Source: Marinobacter aromaticivorans
GTDB taxonomy: Bacteria; Pseudomonadota; Gammaproteobacteria; Pseudomonadales; Oleiphilaceae
Length of the DNA stretch: 64,000 nucleotides
Direction: 5' to 3'
NCBI RefSeq assembly: GCF_002806975.1
Contig: NZ_NIHD01000005.1
Span: forward strand, 186,001 to 250,000
Part shown: positions 47,678 to 55,211 of the stretch, one piece after another
Layout: each line of letters starts with the position of its first letter
Numbering within the stretch: position 1 is the first letter of the stretch
Notes under the pieces: generated by a model
Databases searched by the model: none
Seen by the model: only the letters and a program-made list of their open reading frames with translations
Told to the model about the DNA's origin: nothing
Program-made: the position numbers and the translations under genes

Positions 47678-48564
47678 ATTGCCTTGAGCTGATCACGGAA
47701 CCAGGTTAGCGCGGGCTCCTGGCCATAGGCGGTGTGCCAGTACAGATGCACATTCAGTGACGGCAGATCTGCCGGCGGGTTCATGATGGTAATGTTCGCC
47801 CGCTCCGAAATAATCCTGGCGTAGGTTTCCGGCATGGTCAGCAGAAGGTCTGTTGCCTCCACCACCCGGCAGGCAGCGTAGTAATGCTGGCAACGCAGGC
47901 GGATGCTGCGCTGAACCCCCAGTCTCGAGAGTTCGAAATCCTCAATCCCCGGTCCTTCAGTGCGTGATGAAACCAGCACGTGGCGGGCGGCAAGATAACC
48001 GTCCATGTCCAGAGTTTCTGACGCCAGTGGATGGCCGTCCCGCGCCAGAACCACAAGCCTGTCCCGCCTCAGGAGTTCATGGGATGTCTGGCTGCTCACC
48101 GGCAGCAGAACATCAACAGCAAAGTCCAGTTTGCCCGCCGCGAGTTGTGATTCCATATCCCGGCGGGGAACGCGTTTGCTGACAATCTCCAGCTCCGGGT
48201 AAGGATCCAGTCGCTGCATAAGCCGGGGCAGAAAGGTTGATTCCAGCACATCCCTCAGGCCCAGCGAATAGGTTTTGCGCTGTGTAGCGGGATCAAACGC
48301 ATGAAACTGGTTAACTGCGCCCTGTATCTGGGTCAGCCCTGGCTTCATGGATTCAAGGAAGCGCCGGGCCAGCGGGGTTGGCACCATCTGGTTACCCTGG
48401 CGATTGAACAGGGGGTCGTCAAAATGATCCCGCAGCCGTGAGAGGGAATGGCTGACCGCTGGCTGGGTCAGGTGCAACGCCTGTGCCGCGCGGGTGAGGC
48501 TGCCCTCCCGGTAAATGGTGTCAAAAACATGTAAAAGATTGAGGTCGAGGCGAGTTCCGGCCAT
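47671..48564 (-). CDS. LysR-family transcriptional regulator
   Basis: A 297-residue LysR regulator. The N-terminal helix-turn-helix covers LLHVFDTIYREGSLTRAAQA followed by LHLTQPAVSHSLSRLRD. The remainder is the periplasmic-binding-protein-like effector domain, of the PheN/NodD-like branch by its style. It is transcribed away from the acyl-CoA dehydrogenase operon across 149 bp containing an A/T-rich inverted repeat, so it probably controls that operon. The effector could be an acyl-CoA or hydroxyacid of the pathway; that is inference. Confidence 0.93.
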   Translation of the reverse strand: MAGTRLDLNLLHVFDTIYREGSLTRAAQALHLTQPAVSHSLSRLRDHFDDPLFNRQGNQMVPTPLARRFLESMKPGLTQIQGAVNQFHAFDPATQRKTYSLGLRDVLESTFLPRLMQRLDPYPELEIVSKRVPRRDMESQLAAGKLDFAVDVLLPVSSQTSHELLRRDRLVVLARDGHPLASETLDMDGYLAARHVLVSSRTEGPGIEDFELSRLGVQRSIRLRCQHYYAACRVVEATDLLLTMPETYARIISERANITIMNPPADLPSLNVHLYWHTAYGQEPALTWFRDQLKAIQ

Positions 48565-48580
48565 TGTCAGCGCGCTCTTT

Positions 48581-48622
48581 CTGAATAAGTATTATTAATA
48601 GTAAACGATAAGAATAATTCAG
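48581..48622. promoter_or_regulatory. Imperfect inverted repeat, candidate LysR operator
   Basis: The region begins CTGAAT and ends ATTCAG. Comparing 13-nt arms gives 10 matches. It is A/T rich and sits in the divergent LysR/acyl-CoA dehydrogenase promoter region, 17 bp upstream of the LysR start codon. LysR sites are often such imperfect dyads. Confidence 0.35.
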
Positions 48623-48713
48623 TCGTGTAATAGTTGATGTAGCTTTAGACTGACTGCATCGTGCGTATGTTCATCGTACCGCTTGTTGTGTCTAATTTTG
48701 CGAGGATTCGGCA

Positions 48714-49925
48714 ATGGATTTCAGTATCTCAGAGAAGGGTCAGGATTATCTCAAACGTGTGAAAGCGTTTATGGTGGAAGAAATTTTCCCGGTAGAAACT
48801 CAGTACCACAAGGAACTGGCGTCTCTTGAAAACCGCTGGGTGGTTCTCCCCATCATCAGGGAACTGAAGGAAAAAGCCAAAGCCCAGGGGCTGTGGAACA
48901 TGTTTTTTCCGGATGAAAAGCACGGCTGTGGACTGCTCAACTCCGATTACGCCCTGATTGCGGAAGAAACCGGCCGCAGCTTTATCGCCCCCGAGGTTTT
49001 CAACTGCAACGCGCCGGACACCGGCAACATGGAAGTGCTGATTCACTACGGTTCCGAGGAGCAAAAGGCCGAATGGCTGCCCCGTTTGCTCAGTGGCGAA
49101 ATCCGCTCCGCCTTCTGCATGACCGAGCCCGCCGTAGCCTCCTCCGATGCCACCACCATGGAAGCAACCGCCGTGGTTGAGGGCGACGAAGTGGTTCTCA
49201 ACGGCCGCAAATGGTGGAGCACCGGCATTGGTCACCCCGACTGCAAGGTGGCCATTTTCATGGGGCTGTCTGATCCCGACGCCCACAAACACCGCCGCCA
49301 CTCCATGGTTCTGGTACCTCTGGACACGCCAGGCGTAAAGATTGAACGTATGCTCCCGGTATTTGGCGAGTACGACGAGCCATACGGCCACGGTCAGGTG
49401 TTGTTTGACAACGTACGTCTACCCAAAAGTGCCTTTATTGCCGGCCCCGGTCGCGGTTTTGAAATTGCCCAGGGCCGCCTTGGACCCGGCCGTGTACACC
49501 ACTGTATGCGTGCGATTGGTGCCGCAGAGCGCACGCTTGAACTGCTGGTTAAGCGGGCGATGAGCCGTGAGGCGTTCGGCCGTCCTTTGGCGAAGCTCGG
49601 TGGCAACCCGGACATCATTGCCAACGCCCGCATGTCCATCGAACAGGCGCGTCTGTTAACGTTGAAATGTGCCTGGGCTTTGGATACCAAGGGCATTGCC
49701 GGCGCGATTCAGGAAGTTGCCATGATTAAGGCGGTGATCCCCAATATGCTGCAAACCATTGTGGATCAGGCCATTCAGATTCACGGTGGTGCGGGTGTGA
49801 GCGATGACGACTTCCCGCTTACCCAGTTGTTTGCTTATGCTCGTGTACTCAGGTTGGCAGATGGCCCTGATGAAGTGCATCGCGCCACAGTTGCTCGCCT
49901 CGAATTACGCAAATATAAAAACTGA
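48714..49925 (+). CDS. Acyl-CoA dehydrogenase, ACAD10/ACAD11-like
   Basis: FAD-dependent acyl-CoA dehydrogenase family protein, 403 residues. FAD and substrate regions appear as MTEPAVASSDA and KWWSTGIGHPDCK, with GPGRVHHCMRAIGAAER and QIHGGAGVSDD in the C-terminal helices. The segment where classical enzymes have the catalytic Glu (YEGT) reads ADGPDEVHR, as I recall for ACAD10/ACAD11-type proteins. This subfamily acts with an APH-like kinase on 4-hydroxyacyl-CoA. A kinase gene of that type lies two genes downstream. GAGGA upstream of ATG 48714 supports the start. Divergent from LysR. Confidence 0.92.
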   Translation: MDFSISEKGQDYLKRVKAFMVEEIFPVETQYHKELASLENRWVVLPIIRELKEKAKAQGLWNMFFPDEKHGCGLLNSDYALIAEETGRSFIAPEVFNCNAPDTGNMEVLIHYGSEEQKAEWLPRLLSGEIRSAFCMTEPAVASSDATTMEATAVVEGDEVVLNGRKWWSTGIGHPDCKVAIFMGLSDPDAHKHRRHSMVLVPLDTPGVKIERMLPVFGEYDEPYGHGQVLFDNVRLPKSAFIAGPGRGFEIAQGRLGPGRVHHCMRAIGAAERTLELLVKRAMSREAFGRPLAKLGGNPDIIANARMSIEQARLLTLKCAWALDTKGIAGAIQEVAMIKAVIPNMLQTIVDQAIQIHGGAGVSDDDFPLTQLFAYARVLRLADGPDEVHRATVARLELRKYKN

Positions 49926-49953
49926 TGGTTTAGCGCCAATGTTGAGAGGAGAC

Positions 49954-50052
49954 GGCGGGGTGGGGCTTTCTGAAACTGTGCGGAGCCATGGATGGCGGAG
50001 CCAAGCGTACAAGGACGTATTCACAGCGTGTTTCAGGAAGCCCCACCCCGCC
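49954..50052. repeat. Intergenic dyad repeat element (REP/MITE-like)
   Basis: The 23-nt left arm (49954-49976) is complementary to the right arm (50030-50052) with one mismatch. Shorter complementary pieces (CTGTG and CACAG) continue inward. The inner part contains the phrase CATGGATGGCGGAGCC and a TACAAGGACGTATTCACAGCG stretch of a kind I recall as recurrent between genes in Marinobacter-type genomes. It lies between the dehydrogenase and SDR genes, so the transcript would carry a large stem-loop. No transposase or coding sequence is inside. Confidence 0.7.
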
Positions 50053-50108
50053 GGCTCCGTCTTACTCCAAAGCTGACGTTTTATAAACAACAAACAACGG
50101 ACAACCCC

Positions 50109-50930
50109 ATGACACAAAGAGTATTCGTAACAGGCGGCGCAAGCGGCCTTGGCCGGGCCATTGCACTGCGTTATGCCAGAGAAGGCGCCAGGGTCTGCAT
50201 CGGAGATATTAATCCGGAGCAGGGCGTTGGTGTTGAACAGGAAATTAACAACGCCGGTGGTGAAGGCTACTTTGTGGAATGCGATGTCCGGCGGCTGACC
50301 GACCTGGAAAAGGTCTGTTCGGATCTCACCAAAAAATGGGGCGGTGTGGACGTGGTGGTGAATAACGCCGGCGTGGCCTCGGCCGGGTCCATTGAAGACA
50401 CCACCATGGCGGACTGGGAATGGATTATCGATATCAACGTACTCGGCGTGGTACGGGGCTGTAAGGCATTCACACCGCAGTTCAGGAAACAGGGTTCCGG
50501 TGCCTTTGTGAATATTGCTTCCATGGCAGGCCTTATGCTGGCGCCGCTGATGGACAGCTACAACGTATCAAAAGCGGGCGTCATTGCGCTCTCCGAGACC
50601 TTGCGGCAGGAACTCCGGGGTGACGGCATTCACGTGAGCTGCGTGTGCCCGGCGTTTTTCCAGACCAATCTGGCCAGCAGCATGCGTTCAGACATTCCCG
50701 GCATTCAGCAGAATGTAAACAAGCTGATGAAGCGCTCGAGCATATCGGCAGATCACGTTGCCGACGACATAGTGCGCTCGGTGAAGAACAAGGATTTCTG
50801 GGTATTGCCCCATGTGAAAGAGCGCCGCCTGTGGATACTCAAGCGTTATGCGCCTGTGGTTTTCGACAAGCTGATGTACGAAGAAAGCAAGCGCTGGATG
50901 AAGAAGATGGGCGGTAAGGCCAAGGCCTGA
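50109..50930 (+). CDS. SDR family oxidoreductase (operon member 2)
   Basis: Classical short-chain dehydrogenase of 273 residues. The cofactor motif TGGASGLG is at residues 8-15. Asp at the end of the second strand (IGDINPE) favours NAD(H). The catalytic Ser is in NIASMAG and the YxxxK pair in SYNVSKAG. The frame is open from 49992, but that extension runs through the dyad repeat and is not native; ATG 50109 is the start. In the proposed pathway it would interconvert 4-oxo and 4-hydroxyacyl groups like LvaD; this is inference from neighbours. Confidence 0.9.
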   Translation: MTQRVFVTGGASGLGRAIALRYAREGARVCIGDINPEQGVGVEQEINNAGGEGYFVECDVRRLTDLEKVCSDLTKKWGGVDVVVNNAGVASAGSIEDTTMADWEWIIDINVLGVVRGCKAFTPQFRKQGSGAFVNIASMAGLMLAPLMDSYNVSKAGVIALSETLRQELRGDGIHVSCVCPAFFQTNLASSMRSDIPGIQQNVNKLMKRSSISADHVADDIVRSVKNKDFWVLPHVKERRLWILKRYAPVVFDKLMYEESKRWMKKMGGKAKA

Positions 50931-50961
50931 CCAGCACACGGGAATAGAAGGAGAGTGATGA

Positions 50962-52026
50962 ATGACCCAGATTGATCAGGCAGCAGATATTCGCGAAGGT
51001 GAGGAACTGGATGTTGCGGCAGTAGACCGTTTCATGAAAAGTGCCATCCCCGATCTGACCGGAGAGCCGGTTATTCGCCAATATCCCGGTGGCGCCTCCA
51101 ACCTGACTTATCAGGTGGACTACGGCGATCGCTCCTATGTTCTGCGCCGCCCGCCTTTTGGCAAAATTGCAAAATCCGCCCACGATATGCTGCGTGAAGC
51201 CAGGGTGATGCGGGCGCTGAAACCAGTCTATCCTTATGTGCCCGATATTATTGCCATTTGTGATGATCACGACGTGCTCGGGTGTGATTTTTACGTGATG
51301 GAACGGCTGAAAGGCATCATCCTGCGCCAGGACTTCCCGGAAGATCTGGAATTGAATGAAGCCGATACACGCAAACTGTGCCTGAGCGTCATCGACAAGA
51401 TGGTGGACCTGCACCGCGTTGACCCCAGGGCAGCAGGCCTGGATTCCCTGGGCAAGGGTGAAGGTTATGTGCAGCGCCAGATCGGTGGCTGGAGTGACCG
51501 TTTCCGCAAGGCGCGCACTGACGATGTCGGCGATTTCGAGGCGGTGATGGCCTGGCTGAATGACAAGATGCCAAACGATATTGCCCAGGTTGTTATTCAC
51601 AACGACTTCCGTTTTGACAACGTGGTACTGAACCCGGACAACCCGTTTGAAGTGATCGGAGTTCTGGACTGGGAAATGGCCACCATTGGCGACCCGCTGA
51701 TGGATCTGGGCAACACACTGGCCTACTGGATTGAGGCGGATGATGAAGGCCCGTTCCAGATGCTGCGCCGCCAGCCCACGCATCGCCCCGGCATGCTTAC
51801 CCGCAAGGAAGTGGTTGAGTACTACATGGAGAAGTCCGGTTTTCGGGCAGATAACTTCGATTTTTATGAGATCTACGGGCTGTTCCGCCTGGCGGTGATC
51901 GTGCAACAGATCTATTACCGCTTCTACCATGGCCAGACCAGTGACAAGCGTTTTGCCGTGTTCGGCCATGCAGCCAATTATCTCGAGAAGCGGTGCAAGC
52001 GGCTGATCGAGGAGAGCTCTCTTTAA
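50962..52026 (+). CDS. APH-type phosphotransferase, ACAD10/11 kinase-like (LvaA-like)
   Basis: A 354-residue kinase of the aminoglycoside-phosphotransferase fold. The N-lobe strand SYVLRRPPFGKIAKSAHDM matches the ACAD10/11 kinase pattern. The catalytic loop is HNDFRFDN (213-220) with Asp215 as base; the usual HGD Gly is Asn here. The metal-binding DWE is at Asp236, followed by TIGDPLMDLG. Relatives phosphorylate the hydroxyl of 4-hydroxyacyl-CoA so that a partner ACAD can remove phosphate. AAGGAGA 8 nt upstream supports ATG 50962. It lies 31 bp after the SDR gene and overlaps the phosphatase gene by one base. Confidence 0.9.
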   Translation: MTQIDQAADIREGEELDVAAVDRFMKSAIPDLTGEPVIRQYPGGASNLTYQVDYGDRSYVLRRPPFGKIAKSAHDMLREARVMRALKPVYPYVPDIIAICDDHDVLGCDFYVMERLKGIILRQDFPEDLELNEADTRKLCLSVIDKMVDLHRVDPRAAGLDSLGKGEGYVQRQIGGWSDRFRKARTDDVGDFEAVMAWLNDKMPNDIAQVVIHNDFRFDNVVLNPDNPFEVIGVLDWEMATIGDPLMDLGNTLAYWIEADDEGPFQMLRRQPTHRPGMLTRKEVVEYYMEKSGFRADNFDFYEIYGLFRLAVIVQQIYYRFYHGQTSDKRFAVFGHAANYLEKRCKRLIEESSL

Positions 52027-52715
52027 TGGCTATTGTGCATCTGGTACGCCACGGGCAGGCCAGTTTTGGTAAAGAGAACTACGACCAGCTTTCCCGCAGG
52101 GGCTGGGAGCAGGGCAAGGTGCTTGGTCGCTGGATGATGGATAAAACAGAACCGGCGGCGATTTTTGGTGGTGATATGCAGCGCCACCGGGAGACCGTTG
52201 AAGCCATCGCCACAGGATACGGTGCCCGGTTGCCGGATATGCAGGTGGCGCCCGGCTTCAACGAGTTTGATCACATCGATATTGTTAACCGTTACCGCCC
52301 CGAGTGGAGTGACCGGCAGGTTATGGCAAGGGATCTTGCGGCCTTTCCGAAACCCGCAGCCGCGTTTCAGAAAGCCTTCGTTGAAGCCATACGTCGCTGG
52401 GCCTCCGGTAAGTACGACGCGGAGTACGATGAGACCTGGGCTGATTTCAAAACCCGGGTTCTGACAGCTTTTGACGAAATGATCGACTACGCAGATGGCG
52501 GTGATGTGCTGGTATCCACATCCGGCGGCCCGATTGCCGTTGTGTGTCAGCAACTACTTGGCCTGAGCGATGAGCGGGCATTGGGGCTCAACGAAGTTAT
52601 CGCCAACACCAGCGTTACCAGGGTGTTGTATTCTGCTGGCCGCCGCAGCCTGTCTGTTTTCAATAACTACAGCCACCTGGAAGCGGAAGACCCCGCCCTG
52701 GTGACCTTCCGATAA
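52026..52715 (+). CDS. Histidine phosphatase family protein
   Basis: A 229-residue phosphoglycerate-mutase-like phosphatase. The phospho-His is in LVRHGQAS at residue 9. A second signature Arg/Glu region is in MQRHRETVEAI, and the C-terminal His is replaced in STSGGPIAV, where many family members have HGG, so activity may differ. ATG 52026 overlaps the kinase stop, and GGAG lies upstream. Placement inside a kinase-ACAD operon suggests a role acting on phosphorylated intermediates or by-products. That role is a guess. Confidence 0.86.
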   Translation: MAIVHLVRHGQASFGKENYDQLSRRGWEQGKVLGRWMMDKTEPAAIFGGDMQRHRETVEAIATGYGARLPDMQVAPGFNEFDHIDIVNRYRPEWSDRQVMARDLAAFPKPAAAFQKAFVEAIRRWASGKYDAEYDETWADFKTRVLTAFDEMIDYADGGDVLVSTSGGPIAVVCQQLLGLSDERALGLNEVIANTSVTRVLYSAGRRSLSVFNNYSHLEAEDPALVTFR

Positions 52716-52732
52716 CGAATTGAGGTGAACGA

Positions 52733-53503
52733 ATGAGCAAGAAAGACCTGTTTGACCTGGCCGGCAAAACCGCCCTGATTACCGGTGCCAGCCGCGGCAT
52801 CGGCGAGAGCATTGCCCGCACCCTGGCGGATTACGGTGCTCACGTGATTGTGACCAGCCGCAAGATTGACGGCTGTGAAGCCGTAGCCAGCAGCATTCGT
52901 GAGGCTGGCGGCAGCGCCGAGGCATACGCCTGCCACATCGGCGAGATGGATCAGATCGAAGCCATCTGGGCTCATATCGAAAAAGAGCATGGCAAGCTGG
53001 ATATTCTGGTGAACAACGCCGCAGCCAACCCGTATTTCGGACCGGTTGAAAACACAGACCTGGGTGCCTTCCAGAAAACTGTAGACGTGAACATTCGCGG
53101 TTACTTCTTCATGTGTGCCCGTGGCGCGCAGCTGATGAAGAAAAACGGCGGTGGCTCCATTATTAACGTGGCGTCGGTAAATGGCGTGAACCCGGGCCAC
53201 TACCAGGGGATTTACTCGGTGACCAAAGCAGCCGTTATCTCCATGACCAAATCCTTCGCCATGGAACTGGGCCAGCAAAATATTCGCGTGAACGCCCTGT
53301 TACCGGGGCTGACGGATACCAAATTCGCCTCCGCCCTGACCACCAACGAAGCCATCAGGAAACAGGCGATGGCACACATCCCCATGAAGCGGGTGGCTGA
53401 CCCAAGCGAAATGGCGGGAACAGTACTGTATCTGGCATCCGGCGCATCCAGCTATACCACCGGCGCCTGTATTAATGCCGATGGCGGCTACCTTACGATC
53501 TGA
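52733..53503 (+). CDS. SDR family oxidoreductase (operon member 5)
   Basis: A 256-residue classical SDR. TGASRGIG is at residues 19-26, and SRK after the second strand suggests NADP(H). NNAA, the catalytic Ser in NVASVNG and YSVTK complete the active site. The C-terminus TGACINADGGYLTI is typical of tetrameric SDRs. GAGGTGA precedes ATG 52733. It ends the five-gene operon and abuts the convergent lipoprotein gene without a gap (stops at 53501-53503 and 53504-53506). The substrate is unknown; a hydroxyacyl or keto intermediate is plausible. Confidence 0.92.
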   Translation: MSKKDLFDLAGKTALITGASRGIGESIARTLADYGAHVIVTSRKIDGCEAVASSIREAGGSAEAYACHIGEMDQIEAIWAHIEKEHGKLDILVNNAAANPYFGPVENTDLGAFQKTVDVNIRGYFFMCARGAQLMKKNGGGSIINVASVNGVNPGHYQGIYSVTKAAVISMTKSFAMELGQQNIRVNALLPGLTDTKFASALTTNEAIRKQAMAHIPMKRVADPSEMAGTVLYLASGASSYTTGACINADGGYLTI

Positions 53504-54376
53504 TCAGTCGTAAGTGCGAGACGCGACTTCCGGGCCTGGTTGGCAGCTAAGGGCTTTGAAGTCGCCGCGCAGTTCGGCCGCCTGGCGGGCCAGGTGTTCA
53601 AGGTGGGAGGCCTGGCTGGCCTGTAACAGATCCTGAATCAGGAATGTCATGGCCGCCGTGCTCTTGTCCATCATTTCTGCATAGGCCTCGCCCCGGGCGG
53701 CTTGAGGGTTGTTGATCAGCTCGGTGACGGTTTCCTCAAAACCCGGCTCATTGCGATTCTCGAGGGCGTTTAGCAATGCTATTTGCCAGTTACGGCGGCC
53801 CTCCAGCCAGATTTCTGTTTGCCCGCTGCGGCTCTCTGACCAGTCGTTGATAATGCGCCGCTGGGTGCCGTTCAGGCTCCCCAGCCAGCGCTCAGCCCGC
53901 TCTGCGGTTCGTTCTGCACGTGCTTGCGCGACGGCCTCGGCGCCACCAGACAGGAACTCTTCTTCCATTTTTCTGTGGTTGTCTGCCATGTTACGGGCCA
54001 GCTCACGTACCTGTTCATCGCTGAGGCTCGAGAGCAGTTTGATCGCACTTGGCGTTATCTGCTCCAGCAATGGCGGGAAGAACGTCATCAGCTCGCTTTG
54101 AAGATTGCCAATCCCGCTCTCCGCAGGCTTGCTCGAAGCCAGTTCACTCTGGAGACTTGCCAGCCAGTTTCTGTAACGCGGCAGTTCCGTGCTGCAGTGC
54201 CATTGCCGAAGATTTTCAATATCCACTTCCAGCTGCTGTTTTTGGGATTCTGTGAGGGTAACGAAATCCTCCACCCACCAGACGATGCCCCAGTCGGCGT
54301 AGCGATAGGCCAGCCGGGTAGAGCTGCATCCGGTTGCCAGTATTGCTATCAGAAGAAGAGCTGCAGTCGCTCTCAT
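53504..54376 (-). CDS. DUF6279 family lipoprotein
   Basis: A 290-residue lipoprotein. The signal MRATAALLLIAILATGCSS has a clear lipobox (LATGC). The mature part is highly helical, with YRYADWGIVWWVEDFVTLT near the start and a long charged helical region (AQARAERTAERAERWLGSL). This pattern matches DUF6279 proteins as I recall them. The open frame reaches 54523, but ATG 54376 has GGAG 8 nt upstream and directly yields the signal peptide. The function is unknown. It converges with the SDR gene with zero spacing. Confidence 0.85.
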   Translation of the reverse strand: MRATAALLLIAILATGCSSTRLAYRYADWGIVWWVEDFVTLTESQKQQLEVDIENLRQWHCSTELPRYRNWLASLQSELASSKPAESGIGNLQSELMTFFPPLLEQITPSAIKLLSSLSDEQVRELARNMADNHRKMEEEFLSGGAEAVAQARAERTAERAERWLGSLNGTQRRIINDWSESRSGQTEIWLEGRRNWQIALLNALENRNEPGFEETVTELINNPQAARGEAYAEMMDKSTAAMTFLIQDLLQASQASHLEHLARQAAELRGDFKALSCQPGPEVASRTYD

Positions 54377-54691
54377 GGTGCGTGCTCCGAGTGAATGCCC
54401 GGGTTGATCCATATTGCACCTGACTCGGTAGAAAAGCCTATCAAAAAAGGTTGCAAGCTTATTATCATTTCGCGTTTGTGTATGAGGAGTGTACGACATT
54501 CTGTGGTGTTCAGATGCGATCATCCGAAACCGCCTATTCTCATGGAGGAAACGTTTTGAGCCGAATCAAACCCACCAACCTGTAAACTGAAATGTAAAAT
54601 TCTATAAATCTGTTTGTATTGTCTCTCCGTAAATGGCTTTCACGCACATGTCAGGAACTGAATGTGTGCAGATTCGAATCACTGAATCCCG
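54377..54691. other. Gene-free interval with short AUG-less remnants
   Basis: About 315 bp between the lipoprotein start and the DUF4397 remnant. GGAGG at 54545-54549 precedes a TTG that opens only a nine-codon frame, perhaps the vestige of a lost gene start. The stretch is more A/T rich than its surroundings. I see no tRNA, no long hairpin and no known operator. Confidence 0.5.
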
Positions 54692-55156
54692 GTAGCCAAC
54701 TCTGTAATAGATGTACCTTTCGGTGCAAACGCTACTCTGGATTCGGTGCCTGCTGGTGGTTATCAGGTTCGGATTACAGGAACTAACAGCACAGATATTG
54801 TCTACGACTCGGGCACACTTCCCATTGGTTCTGATGTGACGGTTGTGGCGGTCGACAGCGTGAAAGGCGCATCGCCTGTGAGCCTGCTGGTGTGGGCGGA
54901 AAGCGATCCTGCGGTAACAGCCGTCCTGAGCAACAGCGCCGAAGTACGGATTGTCCATGCTGTTGAGAGCGTTGATGTTGATGTTTTTGTGGATGGCGCA
55001 GAAGCGCTTGGTGACTTTGCTTACTCTACTGCCACTGGTTACCTGGTGTTGCCTGCAGGTGATCGGAATGTTGCCGTTGCTCCGGCAGATCAAGGCATCG
55101 GGAATGCCGTTACCACCCTGAGCGGGACGTTAACGCTTGAACGTCGCGCTCCCTAG
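54692..55156 (+). pseudogene. 5'-truncated DUF4397-domain protein
   Basis: The frame encodes a partial DUF4397 repeat (IDVPFGANATLDSVPAGGYQ) and a second repeat with RIVHAVESVDVDVFVDGAEA and YLVLPAGDRNVAVAPA. Intact family members are secreted proteins of about 230 residues or more with a signal peptide and VRVxHxSPDAP at the start of each repeat. Here the frame is blocked by TGA at 54683-54685 and has no AUG; the first possible start is GTG 54746, in the middle of repeat 1. The signal peptide and the start of repeat 1 are missing. The strand ends at a normal stop before a terminator. Most likely a decayed gene. Confidence 0.7.
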
Positions 55157-55174
55157 TTAAAACAAAGTGAAATT

Positions 55175-55211
55175 AACCAGAGCGCCCCGACTTGATTGGG
55201 GCGTTCTGGTT
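55175..55211. terminator. Bidirectional terminator hairpin
   Basis: A 14-bp stem (55175-55188 with 55198-55211) has one G-T mismatch and a 9-nt loop. It sits between the DUF4397 remnant and the convergent dacB gene, touching the dacB stop codon. On the minus strand it is followed by a T-rich tract (TTAATTT). Confidence 0.75.

Noticed and set aside
49992..50108. N-terminal extension of the SDR frame upstream of ATG 50109
   Set aside because: It is read through the dyad repeat element, and the SDR cofactor motif begins right after ATG 50109.
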